This document shows, piece by piece, positions 8,607 through 16,787 of a stretch of 64,000 bases of DNA. The notes beneath the pieces were generated by a model that saw only the letters and a list, made by a program, of their open reading frames with translations, made no database searches and was not told where the DNA came from. The translations under genes and the position numbers were made by a program. The stretch lies in NCBI RefSeq assembly GCF_900176005.1, contig NZ_LT838272.1, forward strand, positions 516,501 through 580,500. The letters run 5' to 3'. Position 1 is the first letter of the stretch. The number at the start of each line of letters is the position of its first letter. This DNA is from Thermanaeromonas toyohensis ToBE. Its GTDB lineage: Bacteria > Bacillota > DSM-521 > Neomoorellales > Neomoorellaceae.

Positions 8607-9596
8607 TTACTCGACAAAAACATGTAGCAGAGCCTCTTCCGGTGCCGGGTAGGGGGACTCCCGGGCGAAAGTGAAGGCGTCCTCCACCCGCCTCCGGGCC
8701 TCAGTGTCCAGTTGGTCGAGTTCTACCTCCGTGACGATGCCGCTCTCGAGGAGGTGGTTGCGGAACCGCTTAATCGGGTCGTTCTGCCGGAGGCGTGGAA
8801 CCTCGTCCTTCGGCCGATAGACCTCGGGGTCGCCCTGGAAGTGACCGAAGAAGCGGTCAGTCTTGACCTCGATCAGCGTCGGTCCCTCACCCCGGCGAGC
8901 ACGGGCCACTGCCTCGCCAGCGGCCTCGTAAACGGCTAAGACGTCGTTCTCTCCCACGTAAACCCCGGGCATGCCGTATGCGACGGCGCGGTCAGCGTTC
9001 CGGTTGATGGCCGTGGACTTGTGTTTTGGTACCGAAATCGCCCAACTATTGTCCTCGCACACGAACACCACCGGTAGCTTCCAGAGCGCGGCGAGGTTAA
9101 GCCCCTCGTGAAAGGCACCCTGGTTCGCGGCACCGTCACCAAAGAAGGCCACAGCTACCCGTTCCTCTTTGCGCATCTTAAAGGCCAGGGCTGCCCCCAC
9201 TGCCTGAGGAATGCTGGCACCGATGATGCCGCTGCAACCGAAGTGCACGTCAGGGTCAAAGAGGTGCATGTGACCACCCTTACCGCGCCCCAGACCGGTA
9301 GCCTTCCCGAAAATTTCCGCGGTCATGCGGCGGAGGTCCACGCCCTTGGCAATGGCGAAGTGATGCGGTCGGTGGGTGCCGACCACGGTGTCATCCTTGC
9401 GCAGGTGCATGCATACTCCTACAGCCACCGGCTCCTGGCCCGCGGCTAGGTGCATCTCACCGGGAACCGGGCCCGCTGCAATATTAAATACCGGGTGCTT
9501 CCCCTCCTGGTAGGCCTCTGCCATGGTCTCCTCATACAACCGGATAGTGACCATGTCCAGGTACATGCGCAAGAGGTTTTCTTTGGGAATATTCAT
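8607..9596 (-). CDS. acoA: Acetoin/pyruvate dehydrogenase E1 component, alpha subunit
   Basis: Thiamine-diphosphate-binding E1-alpha of 329 residues. The ThDP/Mg motif GDGAANQGAFHEGLNLAALW runs to CEDN, as in the family. THRPHHFAIAKGVDLRRM and GKGGHMHLFDP are further conserved blocks. It is the first gene of the operon. A sigma-54 promoter lies about 220 bases upstream, beyond an untranslated leader with no obvious reading frame. The product could use acetoin or pyruvate; the regulator favours acetoin. Confidence 0.87.
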   Translation of the reverse strand: MNIPKENLLRMYLDMVTIRLYEETMAEAYQEGKHPVFNIAAGPVPGEMHLAAGQEPVAVGVCMHLRKDDTVVGTHRPHHFAIAKGVDLRRMTAEIFGKATGLGRGKGGHMHLFDPDVHFGCSGIIGASIPQAVGAALAFKMRKEERVAVAFFGDGAANQGAFHEGLNLAALWKLPVVFVCEDNSWAISVPKHKSTAINRNADRAVAYGMPGVYVGENDVLAVYEAAGEAVARARRGEGPTLIEVKTDRFFGHFQGDPEVYRPKDEVPRLRQNDPIKRFRNHLLESGIVTEVELDQLDTEARRRVEDAFTFARESPYPAPEEALLHVFVE

Positions 9597-9814
9597 GTCT
9601 CATCACTCCTACAAGACACAGATTGCCAGATTTCTCGCACTATGCCACTAACCCGTACAAGGTCGCTGCCGAATATGTCTCTTGTGAACTGACACTATAA
9701 AAAATCATTTGAGCGAGTTGTTTTTGCTTAATATAAGTCTGCCCTAAGTTTGGTCTATATACTATCCATACTATCCCTCCTTTTGCTGAATTTCTCTTTT
9801 TACGTCTTTTTTAT

Positions 9815-9830
9815 TGCAAAAAATATGCCA
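9815..9830 (-). promoter_or_regulatory. Sigma-54 (-24/-12) promoter of acoABC-lpdA
   Basis: The minus strand reads TGGCATA-TTTT-TTGCA, matching the RpoN consensus TGGCAC(A/G)-N4-TTGCA with correct spacing. It points into acoA and lies between that gene and the gene for a sigma-54 activator. Two similar motifs, GTTTCAAAA and GTTTCGAAA, lie 15 bases apart (start to start) just upstream (about 9918-9941) and could be activator sites, but that is a guess. Confidence 0.8.
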
Positions 9831-9933
9831 ACACCCGTTATTGAGTGCTGGCTCGCTCGGTCCTTAACTTCCTCCAAAAGCTAGGAAGCTCATGACCTGC
9901 CGACCTGTTGCTTCTGGCTCCTTTCGAAACGTC

Positions 9934-11922
9934 TTATTTTGAAACACCCCAACGAGTCCTCAGCCCATACTTATACAGTTTCCTATATAAGGTGCTCCGT
10001 GCTATGCCCAAGGCTTTGGCCACCTTAGTTATATTTCCACCGTAATACTCGAGAAGGCGCCTAATCTCCTGTCTTTCCAGCTCTGCCAGAGTGACCGAAG
10101 AAAAAGAAGAACAACAACTGTCCTCATGGGGAGTTCGGGAATCTGATAAGTAAGGTGGCAAATGACCTGGAGAAACAGTATTACCTTCTGCCAAATTTAC
10201 TGCCCATTCGGCCACGTTGCGCAGTTCCCTTACGTTTCCTGGCCAGTCATATTTTTCTAATAGAGGCCAAATAGATGGATCGATATAGGTAATATTTTTA
10301 CCTAACTTTTGCGAAACTTTACGCACAAAATGTTCAAAAAGAAGGGGTATATCACTTTTACGCTCGCGTAATGGGCATAGGTGAATAGTAAAAACTCCCA
10401 GGCGAAAATACAGATCCTCTCGGAATTTTTTCTCCCTAACTAGCTTCGGTAAATCCGAGTTGGTCGCCGCAATAACTCGGACGTCTAAAGGGATCTCCTT
10501 ATGTCCACCCAGGCGCACTACTTTCTTTTCTTCCAGCACCCGTAAAAGATACACCTGTATATCTGGAGGCATCTCGCCAATCTCATCTAAAAACAGAGTA
10601 CCTCCTTGGGCTTGTTCAAATTTGCCTGGCTTACCCTCTGGCCGTGCACCAGTAAAGGCCCCGCCCACATAACCGAAAAGCTCGCTACCTACTAGCTCCC
10701 GCGGCAAGGCGCCGCAATTTATCGCCACGAAAGGCCCCTTCCGGCCGCTAGCCTCGTGTATAGACCTAGCAAACAGTTCTTTACCAGTCCCTGTCTCACC
10801 CAGAATAAGCACCGGAGCATCACTACGGGCCGCGATGTAGGCCAATCGTATACTTTCACGCAAACGAGGATGATTCCCTAAAATATGTTCAAACCCTTGT
10901 AAAGTTAGGGGAGAGCTCATATAAAATTGGCTGCTGTCAGGCAATTTAAGGGCTATCAGAGCCGCTACGCTTTCATTGTAGTCACCAGTTACAGGTGAAA
11001 GGTCCGCCCTGCACCGCAAGACTCCTTTCCTGCCTTGTACTAATATTTCCTTACCCTTTATACTTTGTCGCCCTTCTATGAGGGATAAAATTTCCTGCGG
11101 ATTGCCAAATATTTCTTCAACCCTTCGCCCTATTAAATCTTCTATTTTGCATCCCAGAACTTTCTCAGAGGCACAATTAGCTCTGACTAGTCTTCCTGTC
11201 CTATCCACAACTAATAAGGGATCGCTGTTGTTTTCTAAAAAGTGTTTTGTGAGTTGCCTGTAAATCATAGTTTCTTTTTGGGCCCTATTCTGTCTCAAAT
11301 TGTTTTCGATAGCTACGGCAGCAACTACTACAGTAGCTAGGGCCTGCTTATTTTCCCGGTACCAGGGCCCAGAAAGATCTATTATTCCAATAGGTTGTCC
11401 TTCAGGGCCAAAAATGGGGGAACCAGCGCATGTCCAGGAATGAAGGCCGCAGCAGAAATGCTCGGCCCCAGTGATCTCGAGGGCTTGCCCTAAAACCAAG
11501 GCAGTACCTATACCGTTAGTACCCACCTTATCTTCTCGCCAGCAAGCGCCGGGAATAAAATTGATCCTTCGAGCCATATCTATAGTTTCCTGGTAGTTCC
11601 CTAATATCTCCAGTATGTAACCGTCCTCTCCCACTAAAACTGCGAGAAAACCCAGGCTACCGCACAGCGCCAAAAGCTTTTCCATTATCGGCTGGGCAGC
11701 ACGGATCAGCTCTTCTTGTCTCTCCCTAGCTTCCTTTAAGGCAGAACCCTCGATAATCTCCTGCCCTTGTCTCTGGTACGGATTGACGCCTATATTCTTG
11801 CATCTTTCCCAAGATTTGAGTATTTCTGGCCTTATAATTTGTCCCGAAATGGTACTAGTGTTAAGATATCTATTCCATTCATACCACACTTTTCGATATA
11901 CTCCATAAAAATTTTCCACCAT
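9934..11922 (-). CDS. acoR: Sigma-54-dependent activator, AcoR-like
   Basis: Enhancer-binding regulator of about 662 residues. I place the start at the ATG at 11922 because GGAGGAGAGG precedes it; an upstream extension to 12108 is non-coding-like. The N-terminal part (ILKSWERCKNIGVNPYQRQG, then GAF- and PAS-like regions) resembles AcoR/DhaR sensors. The AAA+ domain has Walker A GETGTGKE, the sigma-54 contact loop GAFTGA and LFLDEIGEMP. The end is a Fis-type helix-turn-helix (ITKVAKALGIARSTLYRKL). It presumably activates the acoABC-lpdA promoter just downstream in response to acetoin or a related compound. Confidence 0.88.
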   Translation of the reverse strand: MVENFYGVYRKVWYEWNRYLNTSTISGQIIRPEILKSWERCKNIGVNPYQRQGQEIIEGSALKEARERQEELIRAAQPIMEKLLALCGSLGFLAVLVGEDGYILEILGNYQETIDMARRINFIPGACWREDKVGTNGIGTALVLGQALEITGAEHFCCGLHSWTCAGSPIFGPEGQPIGIIDLSGPWYRENKQALATVVVAAVAIENNLRQNRAQKETMIYRQLTKHFLENNSDPLLVVDRTGRLVRANCASEKVLGCKIEDLIGRRVEEIFGNPQEILSLIEGRQSIKGKEILVQGRKGVLRCRADLSPVTGDYNESVAALIALKLPDSSQFYMSSPLTLQGFEHILGNHPRLRESIRLAYIAARSDAPVLILGETGTGKELFARSIHEASGRKGPFVAINCGALPRELVGSELFGYVGGAFTGARPEGKPGKFEQAQGGTLFLDEIGEMPPDIQVYLLRVLEEKKVVRLGGHKEIPLDVRVIAATNSDLPKLVREKKFREDLYFRLGVFTIHLCPLRERKSDIPLLFEHFVRKVSQKLGKNITYIDPSIWPLLEKYDWPGNVRELRNVAEWAVNLAEGNTVSPGHLPPYLSDSRTPHEDSCCSSFSSVTLAELERQEIRRLLEYYGGNITKVAKALGIARSTLYRKLYKYGLRTRWGVSK

Positions 11923-11971
11923 GCACCTCTCCTCCCCGTACCAATTTGAACTTACTCTATTTGTCAGTGAA

Positions 11972-12000
11972 GTTGTACATACAAGTTGTACACTTGTCAA
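11972..12000 (-). promoter_or_regulatory. Likely promoter of acoR
   Basis: The minus strand shows TTGACA (12000-11995) and TACAAC (11977-11972) 17 bases apart. The spacer overlaps an inverted repeat ACAAGT-N5-ACTTGT at 11981-11997, a possible operator. Confidence 0.5.
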
Positions 12001-12410
12001 AGGAGCGCAGGCTCTATAATAAAAAGTGTGGGATAGGGGTAGGCGGAGTGGAATAAAATAAAGGTGTAAGGATTTTAGCTGTAAAGAAAGGAAAGAACGG
12101 GGGCACATCCAAATTAAATGTTACCAACACAAACCCCTTTAAGAAAGGAGTGCCTCCAAGAATAAGATTAACACGTTCACCCTTTGAAGGACAAGAGAAT
12201 TTTAAGAAAAAACCTAGTAAAAGTTATACCCGTAAAGTTATACTCAGCAAGGTGCCGGTACACTAATGGCTATATATAAGGTAAAAACACCTTAAGTAAA
12301 ATGCTGAAACGCTTAAGTTTCGGCTTTAGAAATCGCACCTATTTCATTAAGAAAATGTTCTTAGGATGTTGCCCCCAAAATTTGATCCCACAAATATTGA
12401 CATAGAGCCA
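12001..12410 (+). other. Intergenic stretch between acoR and the insertion sequence
   Basis: About 410 bases with many stops in all frames. I see no gene, RNA or clear hairpin. It ends with the 9-bp target sequence ATAGAGCCA (12402-12410), which is duplicated on the other side of the insertion element. Confidence 0.5.
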
Positions 12411-12468
12411 GGCCGTGTAAAATTTCAGTAGGTAGCGGCAGGAGGATGGGGATGTAATAAAGAAAAAA

Positions 12469-12520
12469 GAGACCTCACCGGGAAAACAACAAAACCAAAG
12501 CAAAAGGAGCGTGAGGTCTC
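12469..12520 (+). repeat. Inverted repeat enclosing the transposase ribosome-binding site
   Basis: GAGACCTCAC (12469-12478) and GTGAGGTCTC (12511-12520) are perfect complements. The 32-base loop contains the AAAGGAG ribosome-binding site and the start codon follows the stem directly. A transcript entering from outside would fold the start region, a known way for insertion sequences to limit read-through expression; here this is inference. A related GTGGGGTCTC lies near 14141-14150. Confidence 0.65.
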
Positions 12521-13957
12521 ATGATAGATATTCGCCAAATAGTAGGGGGAGTCCTTCTATTTGCGAGTGGACTTGAGAAACTAATTGGGGAATGCAAGGA
12601 TTTTTATGAGCTGGAGAAAGGGATACACGAACTAACGCAGAAGGTTTGTAGCCAGATGTTAACCTGGGCACTAGAACAGATAGATACACGGCTGATGAAT
12701 GAACGTGACCGGAGCCTTTGGGAAGTGGTAGGATTTCGGGCCAAGACAGCTTTAAGCACCTTTGGGGAATTTATTTACAGGAGGCGCCTATACAGGAACA
12801 AAGAAACTGGGGAGAGCAAATTTTTCCTAGACGAAGTTTTAGGCTGGCCTTCTCGGGCGAAGGTTACTCCAAGGCTAAAGGAGCTATTTCTGAAACTGGG
12901 TAGCGAAGTATCCTTTGGCCGGGCGGCGGAGATACTAGGGTATTTAGCACCTGGGGTAAGCGCCATGAAAGTATGGCAAGCCCTTCAAGAAGTGGGGGAG
13001 GCTTTAAAGCAGGAAGGGGAAGAGAAGAGGGCAATAGTTTTTGAGAATGGTGAAGTACCTGGAGGGGAAGAAGTGGCGCCGGAGCTATACATAGAAGCCG
13101 ACGGGGTGATAATACGCCTGCAGAGGGAAAAGGAGAAGCGAGGGGAAATCAAGCATATAGTAGCCTATGAAGGGAAGGAAGAAGTAAGACGGGGACGCTT
13201 TAGTTTAAAGAACAAGCTGGTGATAAGCAGCTTAAGGGATGGGGAAGGAGCCTGGGAAGAAAGCTATGCTTTAATAGGGGAAAAATGGGACTTAAGCCAG
13301 ACCAAGAAGATTTACATAGGCGGAGACGGGGCGGAGTGGCCTAAACAAGGGGTAGAATACTTTCCTGGTGCTGAATATCGCTTAGACCCTTATCACCTAA
13401 GCAAGCATTTAACCGAGGCTCTCTGGCATGATGAAGAAACCTTTAGTAAAGTAGGTTTAGCGATATCCCAGGGCAACTGGGAGGAAACCCGAAGAGTACT
13501 TGAGGAAGCGGAGAAGAAGAGCCGGGGTGACAGGAAGAAAAGGATCACCAAGCTATTACAATACCTCAAAGAGAACTGGGCAGGGGTAATTAATTCACCT
13601 GGAGCGCAGCGACTAGGTGCTATAGAGGGGCAGATACAACACAACATAGCCCGGCGGATGAAACGTCTGGGGGCCAGGTGGACGACCTCAGGTGCAGACC
13701 GCATGGCTCGTGTATTAGCCGCCAAGGCCAACGGAGAGCTAGAACAGTACATATGGCGCTGGCCAGTGGAACAACAGAAATTGAAGGAGGTGGCGAAGGC
13801 GAAAGCGAAAGAGGTAGAGAGACCCAAGGTGGAGGATATAGAGAAATGGTTACGGGTATCCTTACCGGCTCTAAGGGGTCCATATGCCGACCGGATATGG
13901 GTAAAGCACGTTTTACGGGAACTTACCCGGCCAAGTCTTTGGGCTCTTGTGGGGTAG
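12521..13957 (+). CDS. ISLre2 (UPF0236) family transposase
   Basis: A DDE-type transposase of 478 residues, the family length. Candidate catalytic acids are the D in YIEADGVI (about residue 191), the D in IGGDGAEW (about 268) and the E in RLGAIEGQIQHN (about 370). The N-terminal half has the family block GEFIYRRRLYRNKETG. The frame is intact, so the element may be active. AAAGGAG precedes the ATG. Confidence 0.88.
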   Translation: MIDIRQIVGGVLLFASGLEKLIGECKDFYELEKGIHELTQKVCSQMLTWALEQIDTRLMNERDRSLWEVVGFRAKTALSTFGEFIYRRRLYRNKETGESKFFLDEVLGWPSRAKVTPRLKELFLKLGSEVSFGRAAEILGYLAPGVSAMKVWQALQEVGEALKQEGEEKRAIVFENGEVPGGEEVAPELYIEADGVIIRLQREKEKRGEIKHIVAYEGKEEVRRGRFSLKNKLVISSLRDGEGAWEESYALIGEKWDLSQTKKIYIGGDGAEWPKQGVEYFPGAEYRLDPYHLSKHLTEALWHDEETFSKVGLAISQGNWEETRRVLEEAEKKSRGDRKKRITKLLQYLKENWAGVINSPGAQRLGAIEGQIQHNIARRMKRLGARWTTSGADRMARVLAAKANGELEQYIWRWPVEQQKLKEVAKAKAKEVERPKVEDIEKWLRVSLPALRGPYADRIWVKHVLRELTRPSLWALVG

Positions 13958-14215
13958 TCGGATGTTTTTGAGCTTTAGAGGGCGAAAAGGTAGAACTAAA
14001 GCTAGTATAGCCTTTCAGAGGGAAGGGCTAGGAGGGGTGTCTTATTACCTTCTCTTACAGCTTTGCCAAGCCAATATCCAAGGTTTGCCATGGGTAATAT
14101 AGCCGCCATGACCTGTACGGCAAAGCTATATTATCGAACGGTGGGGTCTCATCCGGAGAAATTCTTTCTGAACGCACCTACTATATCTTGACACGGACAT
14201 AGAGCCAAATTTCCC

Positions 14216-14245
14216 TTGACAGACAAGAATACCCTAGCCTATAAT
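14216..14245 (+). promoter_or_regulatory. Promoter upstream of the amt-glnB leader
   Basis: TTGACA (14216-14221) and TATAAT (14240-14245) are perfect hexamers with an 18-base spacer. The insertion sequence ends 17 bp upstream, so the core promoter survived but anything further upstream has been displaced. Confidence 0.8.
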
Positions 14246-14251
14246 AACATC

Positions 14252-14395
14252 AAAAAGTTAGGCGATGGCGTCTGAAGGCGGGTAAAGAAGCTCTCATTTC
14301 GCTACTGAAATGAGAGCTTATTATTTTACCTGCCATCCGCGCAAAGAAGCTCCTGGCCGGTAACTTGAGCTACCGGCGGGGGCTTTTTTGTTAGT
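14252..14395 (+). promoter_or_regulatory. Structured leader with terminator, class not recognised
   Basis: A long hairpin runs from about 14277 to 14334: GGCGGGTAAA pairs imperfectly with TTTTACCTGCC, and inside it AAGCTCTCATTTC pairs with GAAATGAGAGCTT around a six-base loop. GCGATGGC just upstream can compete by pairing with GCCATCCGC just downstream. Then comes a strong terminator at 14348-14389 (CCGGTA pairs with TACCGG, extended by AGCTCC with GGGGGCT), followed by TTTTTT. Alternative pairings plus a terminator look like a riboswitch or antitermination leader for nitrogen genes. It does not match the fluoride, M-box, Moco or ANTAR dual-hexaloop patterns I know. Confidence 0.55.
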
Positions 14396-14424
14396 TAAAA
14401 TTCAATTTAAAAGGAGGTCGTTTT

Positions 14425-14900
14425 ATGTGTACTTATGCAACTCCAAGATTAAGCCACGGCCTGCTCCTCTTAATCCTGGCCGTCGTCCTCGCCTTGTCCT
14501 GGGTCCTACCGGCCTGGGCCGGCGACCCTTCCGGTGCCGCTACCGGTACGGTGAGCGACATCATAGCTGCCCAGTCAGGGTCACCCACACTAGATGAGCT
14601 GGCGTGACTGGTCTGTTCTATGGAGACCCTAGCCAATTGATAGCCCAGCTAATCGATATAGCAGTAGTCTTTGTTTGGGGATTCGGCATATCTTACCTCT
14701 TCTATAAGGTCCTGGATAAAATCATCGGCCTGCGTGTGCCCCCTGAAGTGGAAGAGCAGGGCCTGGATATTCCCGAGATGGGGGCCCTGGCCTATCCCGA
14801 CTTTCTCCTTTCCTATACCGAGCCTTTTAGCCCTGCCCATCTCAAACAGAGCAGTACCGCCTGGGCCCGGCAACAACAAGAATTGCCTGCCCGCAATTAA
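14425..14900 (+). pseudogene. amt: Ammonium transporter Amt with central deletion
   Basis: 14425-14607 encodes an Amt signal peptide and beginning (ends SDIIAAQSGSPTLDELA, then TGA). 14604-14900, in another frame, encodes an Amt C-terminus: GLFYGDPSQLIAQLIDIAVV, FVWGFGISYLFYKVLDKIIG, then GLDIPEMGALAYPDF. The roughly 300 or more residues between them, holding most membrane helices and the conserved pore histidines, are missing, and the junction near 14605 is out of frame. It cannot form a channel. It lies between the leader and glnB, the usual amt-glnK arrangement. Confidence 0.85.
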
Positions 14901-14969
14901 GAGTAAGCACTAAGAGAGGTGCCTGTTTATAAAGGCGTAGAGAATACGTAAGGAGGTAAATACTGGAAA

Positions 14970-15326
14970 ATGAAAAAGATCGAATGTATTATACGTCCTT
15001 CGCGGCTCGAAGCCGTGAAAGAGGCCTTGGGTCGCTACGGCATACATGGCATGACAATCACTTATGTCCTGGGTTGCGGCCTCCAGCGGGGCAAAACAGA
15101 ATATTACCGTGGAAGCGTTTATACCATTAATCTACTACCGAAAGTTAAAATTGAAATCATAACCCGCGACAACTGGGTAGCAGAAATTGTAGAGATCATT
15201 TCCCGTGAGGCCCGTACGGGCGAGATAGGTGATGGTAAAATCTTTATCTACCCGATAGAAAATACCATCCGCATCCGCACTGGCGAACAAGGAGAAGAGG
15301 CTATCTATCGAATAGGAGTAAACTAA
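14970..15326 (+). CDS. glnB: Nitrogen regulatory protein PII (GlnB/GlnK)
   Basis: A small trimeric signal protein (118 residues) that reads 2-oxoglutarate and ATP/ADP and normally gates Amt. It shows MKKIECIIRPSRLEAVKEAL at the start, a T-loop with YYRGSVYTINLLPKVKIE containing the tyrosine equivalent to Tyr51, and ARTGEIGDGKIFIYP with the nucleotide-binding B-loop. AAGGAGG precedes the ATG. Its usual partner Amt, directly upstream, is a deletion remnant, so this PII has either lost its local target or regulates something else. Confidence 0.92.
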   Translation: MKKIECIIRPSRLEAVKEALGRYGIHGMTITYVLGCGLQRGKTEYYRGSVYTINLLPKVKIEIITRDNWVAEIVEIISREARTGEIGDGKIFIYPIENTIRIRTGEQGEEAIYRIGVN

Positions 15327-15510
15327 TAATCACCGTTCCCTACACCACCGCCGTTTAGTATACAGCGATTCATAAGGCAAGCGAAGTTCTCGATACCGTT
15401 CGACTAAGCTCGTTAGCCCTTGGTTTCGCCAATAGGCAAGGCCGAGGGCTTTGTTGACTCTAGGAGAGCCACAGTTTCGTTCAAAGGGAAATCCCTAGGT
15501 ATAACTTATT

Positions 15511-15548
15511 ACCGTATTTCTACAAATTAATACGGTTTAGATTATAAT
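15511..15548 (+). repeat. Inverted repeat and possible promoter before the transducer gene
   Basis: ACCGTATT (15511-15518) and AATACGGT (15529-15536) form a perfect 8-bp inverted repeat. A TATAAT follows at 15543-15548. It could be an operator over the promoter of the downstream gene, or a weak terminator for glnB. The rest of 15327-15619 has GC-rich partial hairpins but no gene that I can see. Confidence 0.4.
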
Positions 15549-15619
15549 CTTTTCCCATAGCGTCTCGCTCTATACTGTCGATGTTATAAGAAAGAAATAC
15601 AAAAAGGAGGGCTGGTAAA

Positions 15620-16453
15620 TTGGTACGCGAGGAAGAATATTCCCTTCTCTATTGGCTAGCAGAGCTGGCTCCATTATTTCAAGCTTGTTTTCCCCTCGAC
15701 TGTACTATTTCGGTTACGGATCGGGAAAAATATCTGGCTTACTTCCGGGGTCAAGAGCTAGACCTGAAAGTAAAACCAGGTATGGCAGTTCCCGTTGGGG
15801 GTACTATCGAGGAAGCCCTCAAGACCGGTCGTCCAAGTCGGAAAGTTATCCCAGAACAAGTTCTGGGCGTGCCTTTTAAATCAACCGCTGTCCCGATCCG
15901 GGATAAAAAGGGCCAAGTCGTTGGAGCCCTAGGGATAGGTGTTAGTTTAAAAAACCAGGAGAAACTATTGGAGGCAGCCAACAATATTACCGCCACCCTT
16001 GAAGAAATAACGGCTACTATGCAAGAATTGGCTGCCGCAGCCACCCAGCTAGCCGATAGCCAAAACAAACTTTTAAAATTAGGAGAAAATATCCGCGAAA
16101 AAATAAAAAAGACTGATACCATTTTAGGGTTCGTCCAGGAAGTAGCTGAAACATCCAAGCTTTTAGGTCTAAATGCTGCCATTGAAGCCGCTCGAGCAGG
16201 AGAACATGGCAGAGGATTTTCGGTAGTGGCAGAAGAAATCCGCAAATTAGCCTCCAACAGCGCTCAAGCGGTAAAAGAAATCCAGAAAGTCCTAGAAGAA
16301 ATTAGAAAAGATGTCCAGGCTATGTACCATCAGCTCGCCATTATATCTGGCATAAGCCAAGAACAAGCCCAAAGCACCCATGAGGCAGCTGGTGCGCTAG
16401 AAACCCTTTCTGCTACTGCTATGAACTTACGTGAGCTCGCTGAAATTATTTAA
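15620..16453 (+). CDS. Soluble methyl-accepting chemotaxis-type transducer
   Basis: A 277-residue cytoplasmic protein without membrane segments. Residues 1-115 form a small sensor domain ([20 protein letters not shown] resembles a PAS or heme-type sensor end). The rest is a coiled-coil signalling domain with the conserved hairpin tip [20 protein letters not shown] and [20 protein letters not shown]. Such short transducers normally bind CheW/CheA, though no che genes are in the window. The start is TTG, with AAAAAGGAGGG 8 bases upstream. Confidence 0.8.
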   Translation: MVREEEYSLLYWLAELAPLFQACFPLDCTISVTDREKYLAYFRGQELDLKVKPGMAVPVGGTIEEALKTGRPSRKVIPEQVLGVPFKSTAVPIRDKKGQVVGALGIGVSLKNQEKLLEAANNITATLEEITATMQELAAAATQLADSQNKLLKLGENIREKIKKTDTILGFVQEVAETSKLLGLNAAIEAARAGEHGRGFSVVAEEIRKLASNSAQAVKEIQKVLEEIRKDVQAMYHQLAIISGISQEQAQSTHEAAGALETLSATAMNLRELAEII

Positions 16454-16787
16454 AACTGCTACCATGTATCGCCGCATGGATCTAAGGAGTAATATTTAAG
16501 ATATGCTTGTGTCTAGCGAAAGAACGGTTAGATTAAGCTAGCCTATTTAAGTGCAATTTTATTAAATACATATGGCTAGAAAGCGAAGAAAAAGTGGATA
16601 GAAAGTGGAGATGCTTCCTAGAAGCTTAATTAAATGTAGTCTAACTAGGGTTCGAGCCTTTAAGTTCCCAGAATTTTTGGCATATAAGTAATGGAACTCC
16701 CAGTTTAAGAAATAAGCATAAAACTACCTCGCGGGTCCATAATAAGCAAGTAGAAAAGATTAAATTAGAAGGGGAAGGAGCGGGATA
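16454..16787 (+). other. Intergenic stretch, nothing recognised
   Basis: About 330 AT-rich bases between the transducer and the FixC-like gene. I found no reading frame with coding character and no convincing hairpin. GAAGGGGAAGGAG just before 16788 is the ribosome-binding site of the next gene. Confidence 0.5.

Larger units (their letters stand above)
12411..14198 (+). mobile_element. Complete ISLre2-family insertion sequence
   Basis: The element spans about 1788 bp. Its ends are imperfect inverted repeats: the left reads GGCCGTGTAAAATTTCAGTA and the right, reverse-complemented, GTCCGTGTCAAGATATAGTA; both continue with GGT. It is flanked by the direct repeat ATAGAGCCA at 12402-12410 and 14199-14207, a 9-bp target-site duplication. 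One intact transposase gene lies inside. The intact gene and perfect duplication suggest a fairly recent insertion, 17 bp upstream of the -35 box of the amt-glnB promoter. Confidence 0.85.

Noticed and set aside
12381-14150. GATCCCAC / GTGGGGTC as possible ends of the insertion element
   Set aside because: Short and not flanked by a duplication; the longer inverted repeats at 12411 and 14198 with ATAGAGCCA on both sides fit better.
14252-14395. Fluoride (crcB) or ANTAR-type leader identity
   Set aside because: GGCGATGG looks like the start of the fluoride motif, but the AAAC and pseudoknot parts are missing, and the hexaloop lacks the A1/G4 pattern of ANTAR targets.
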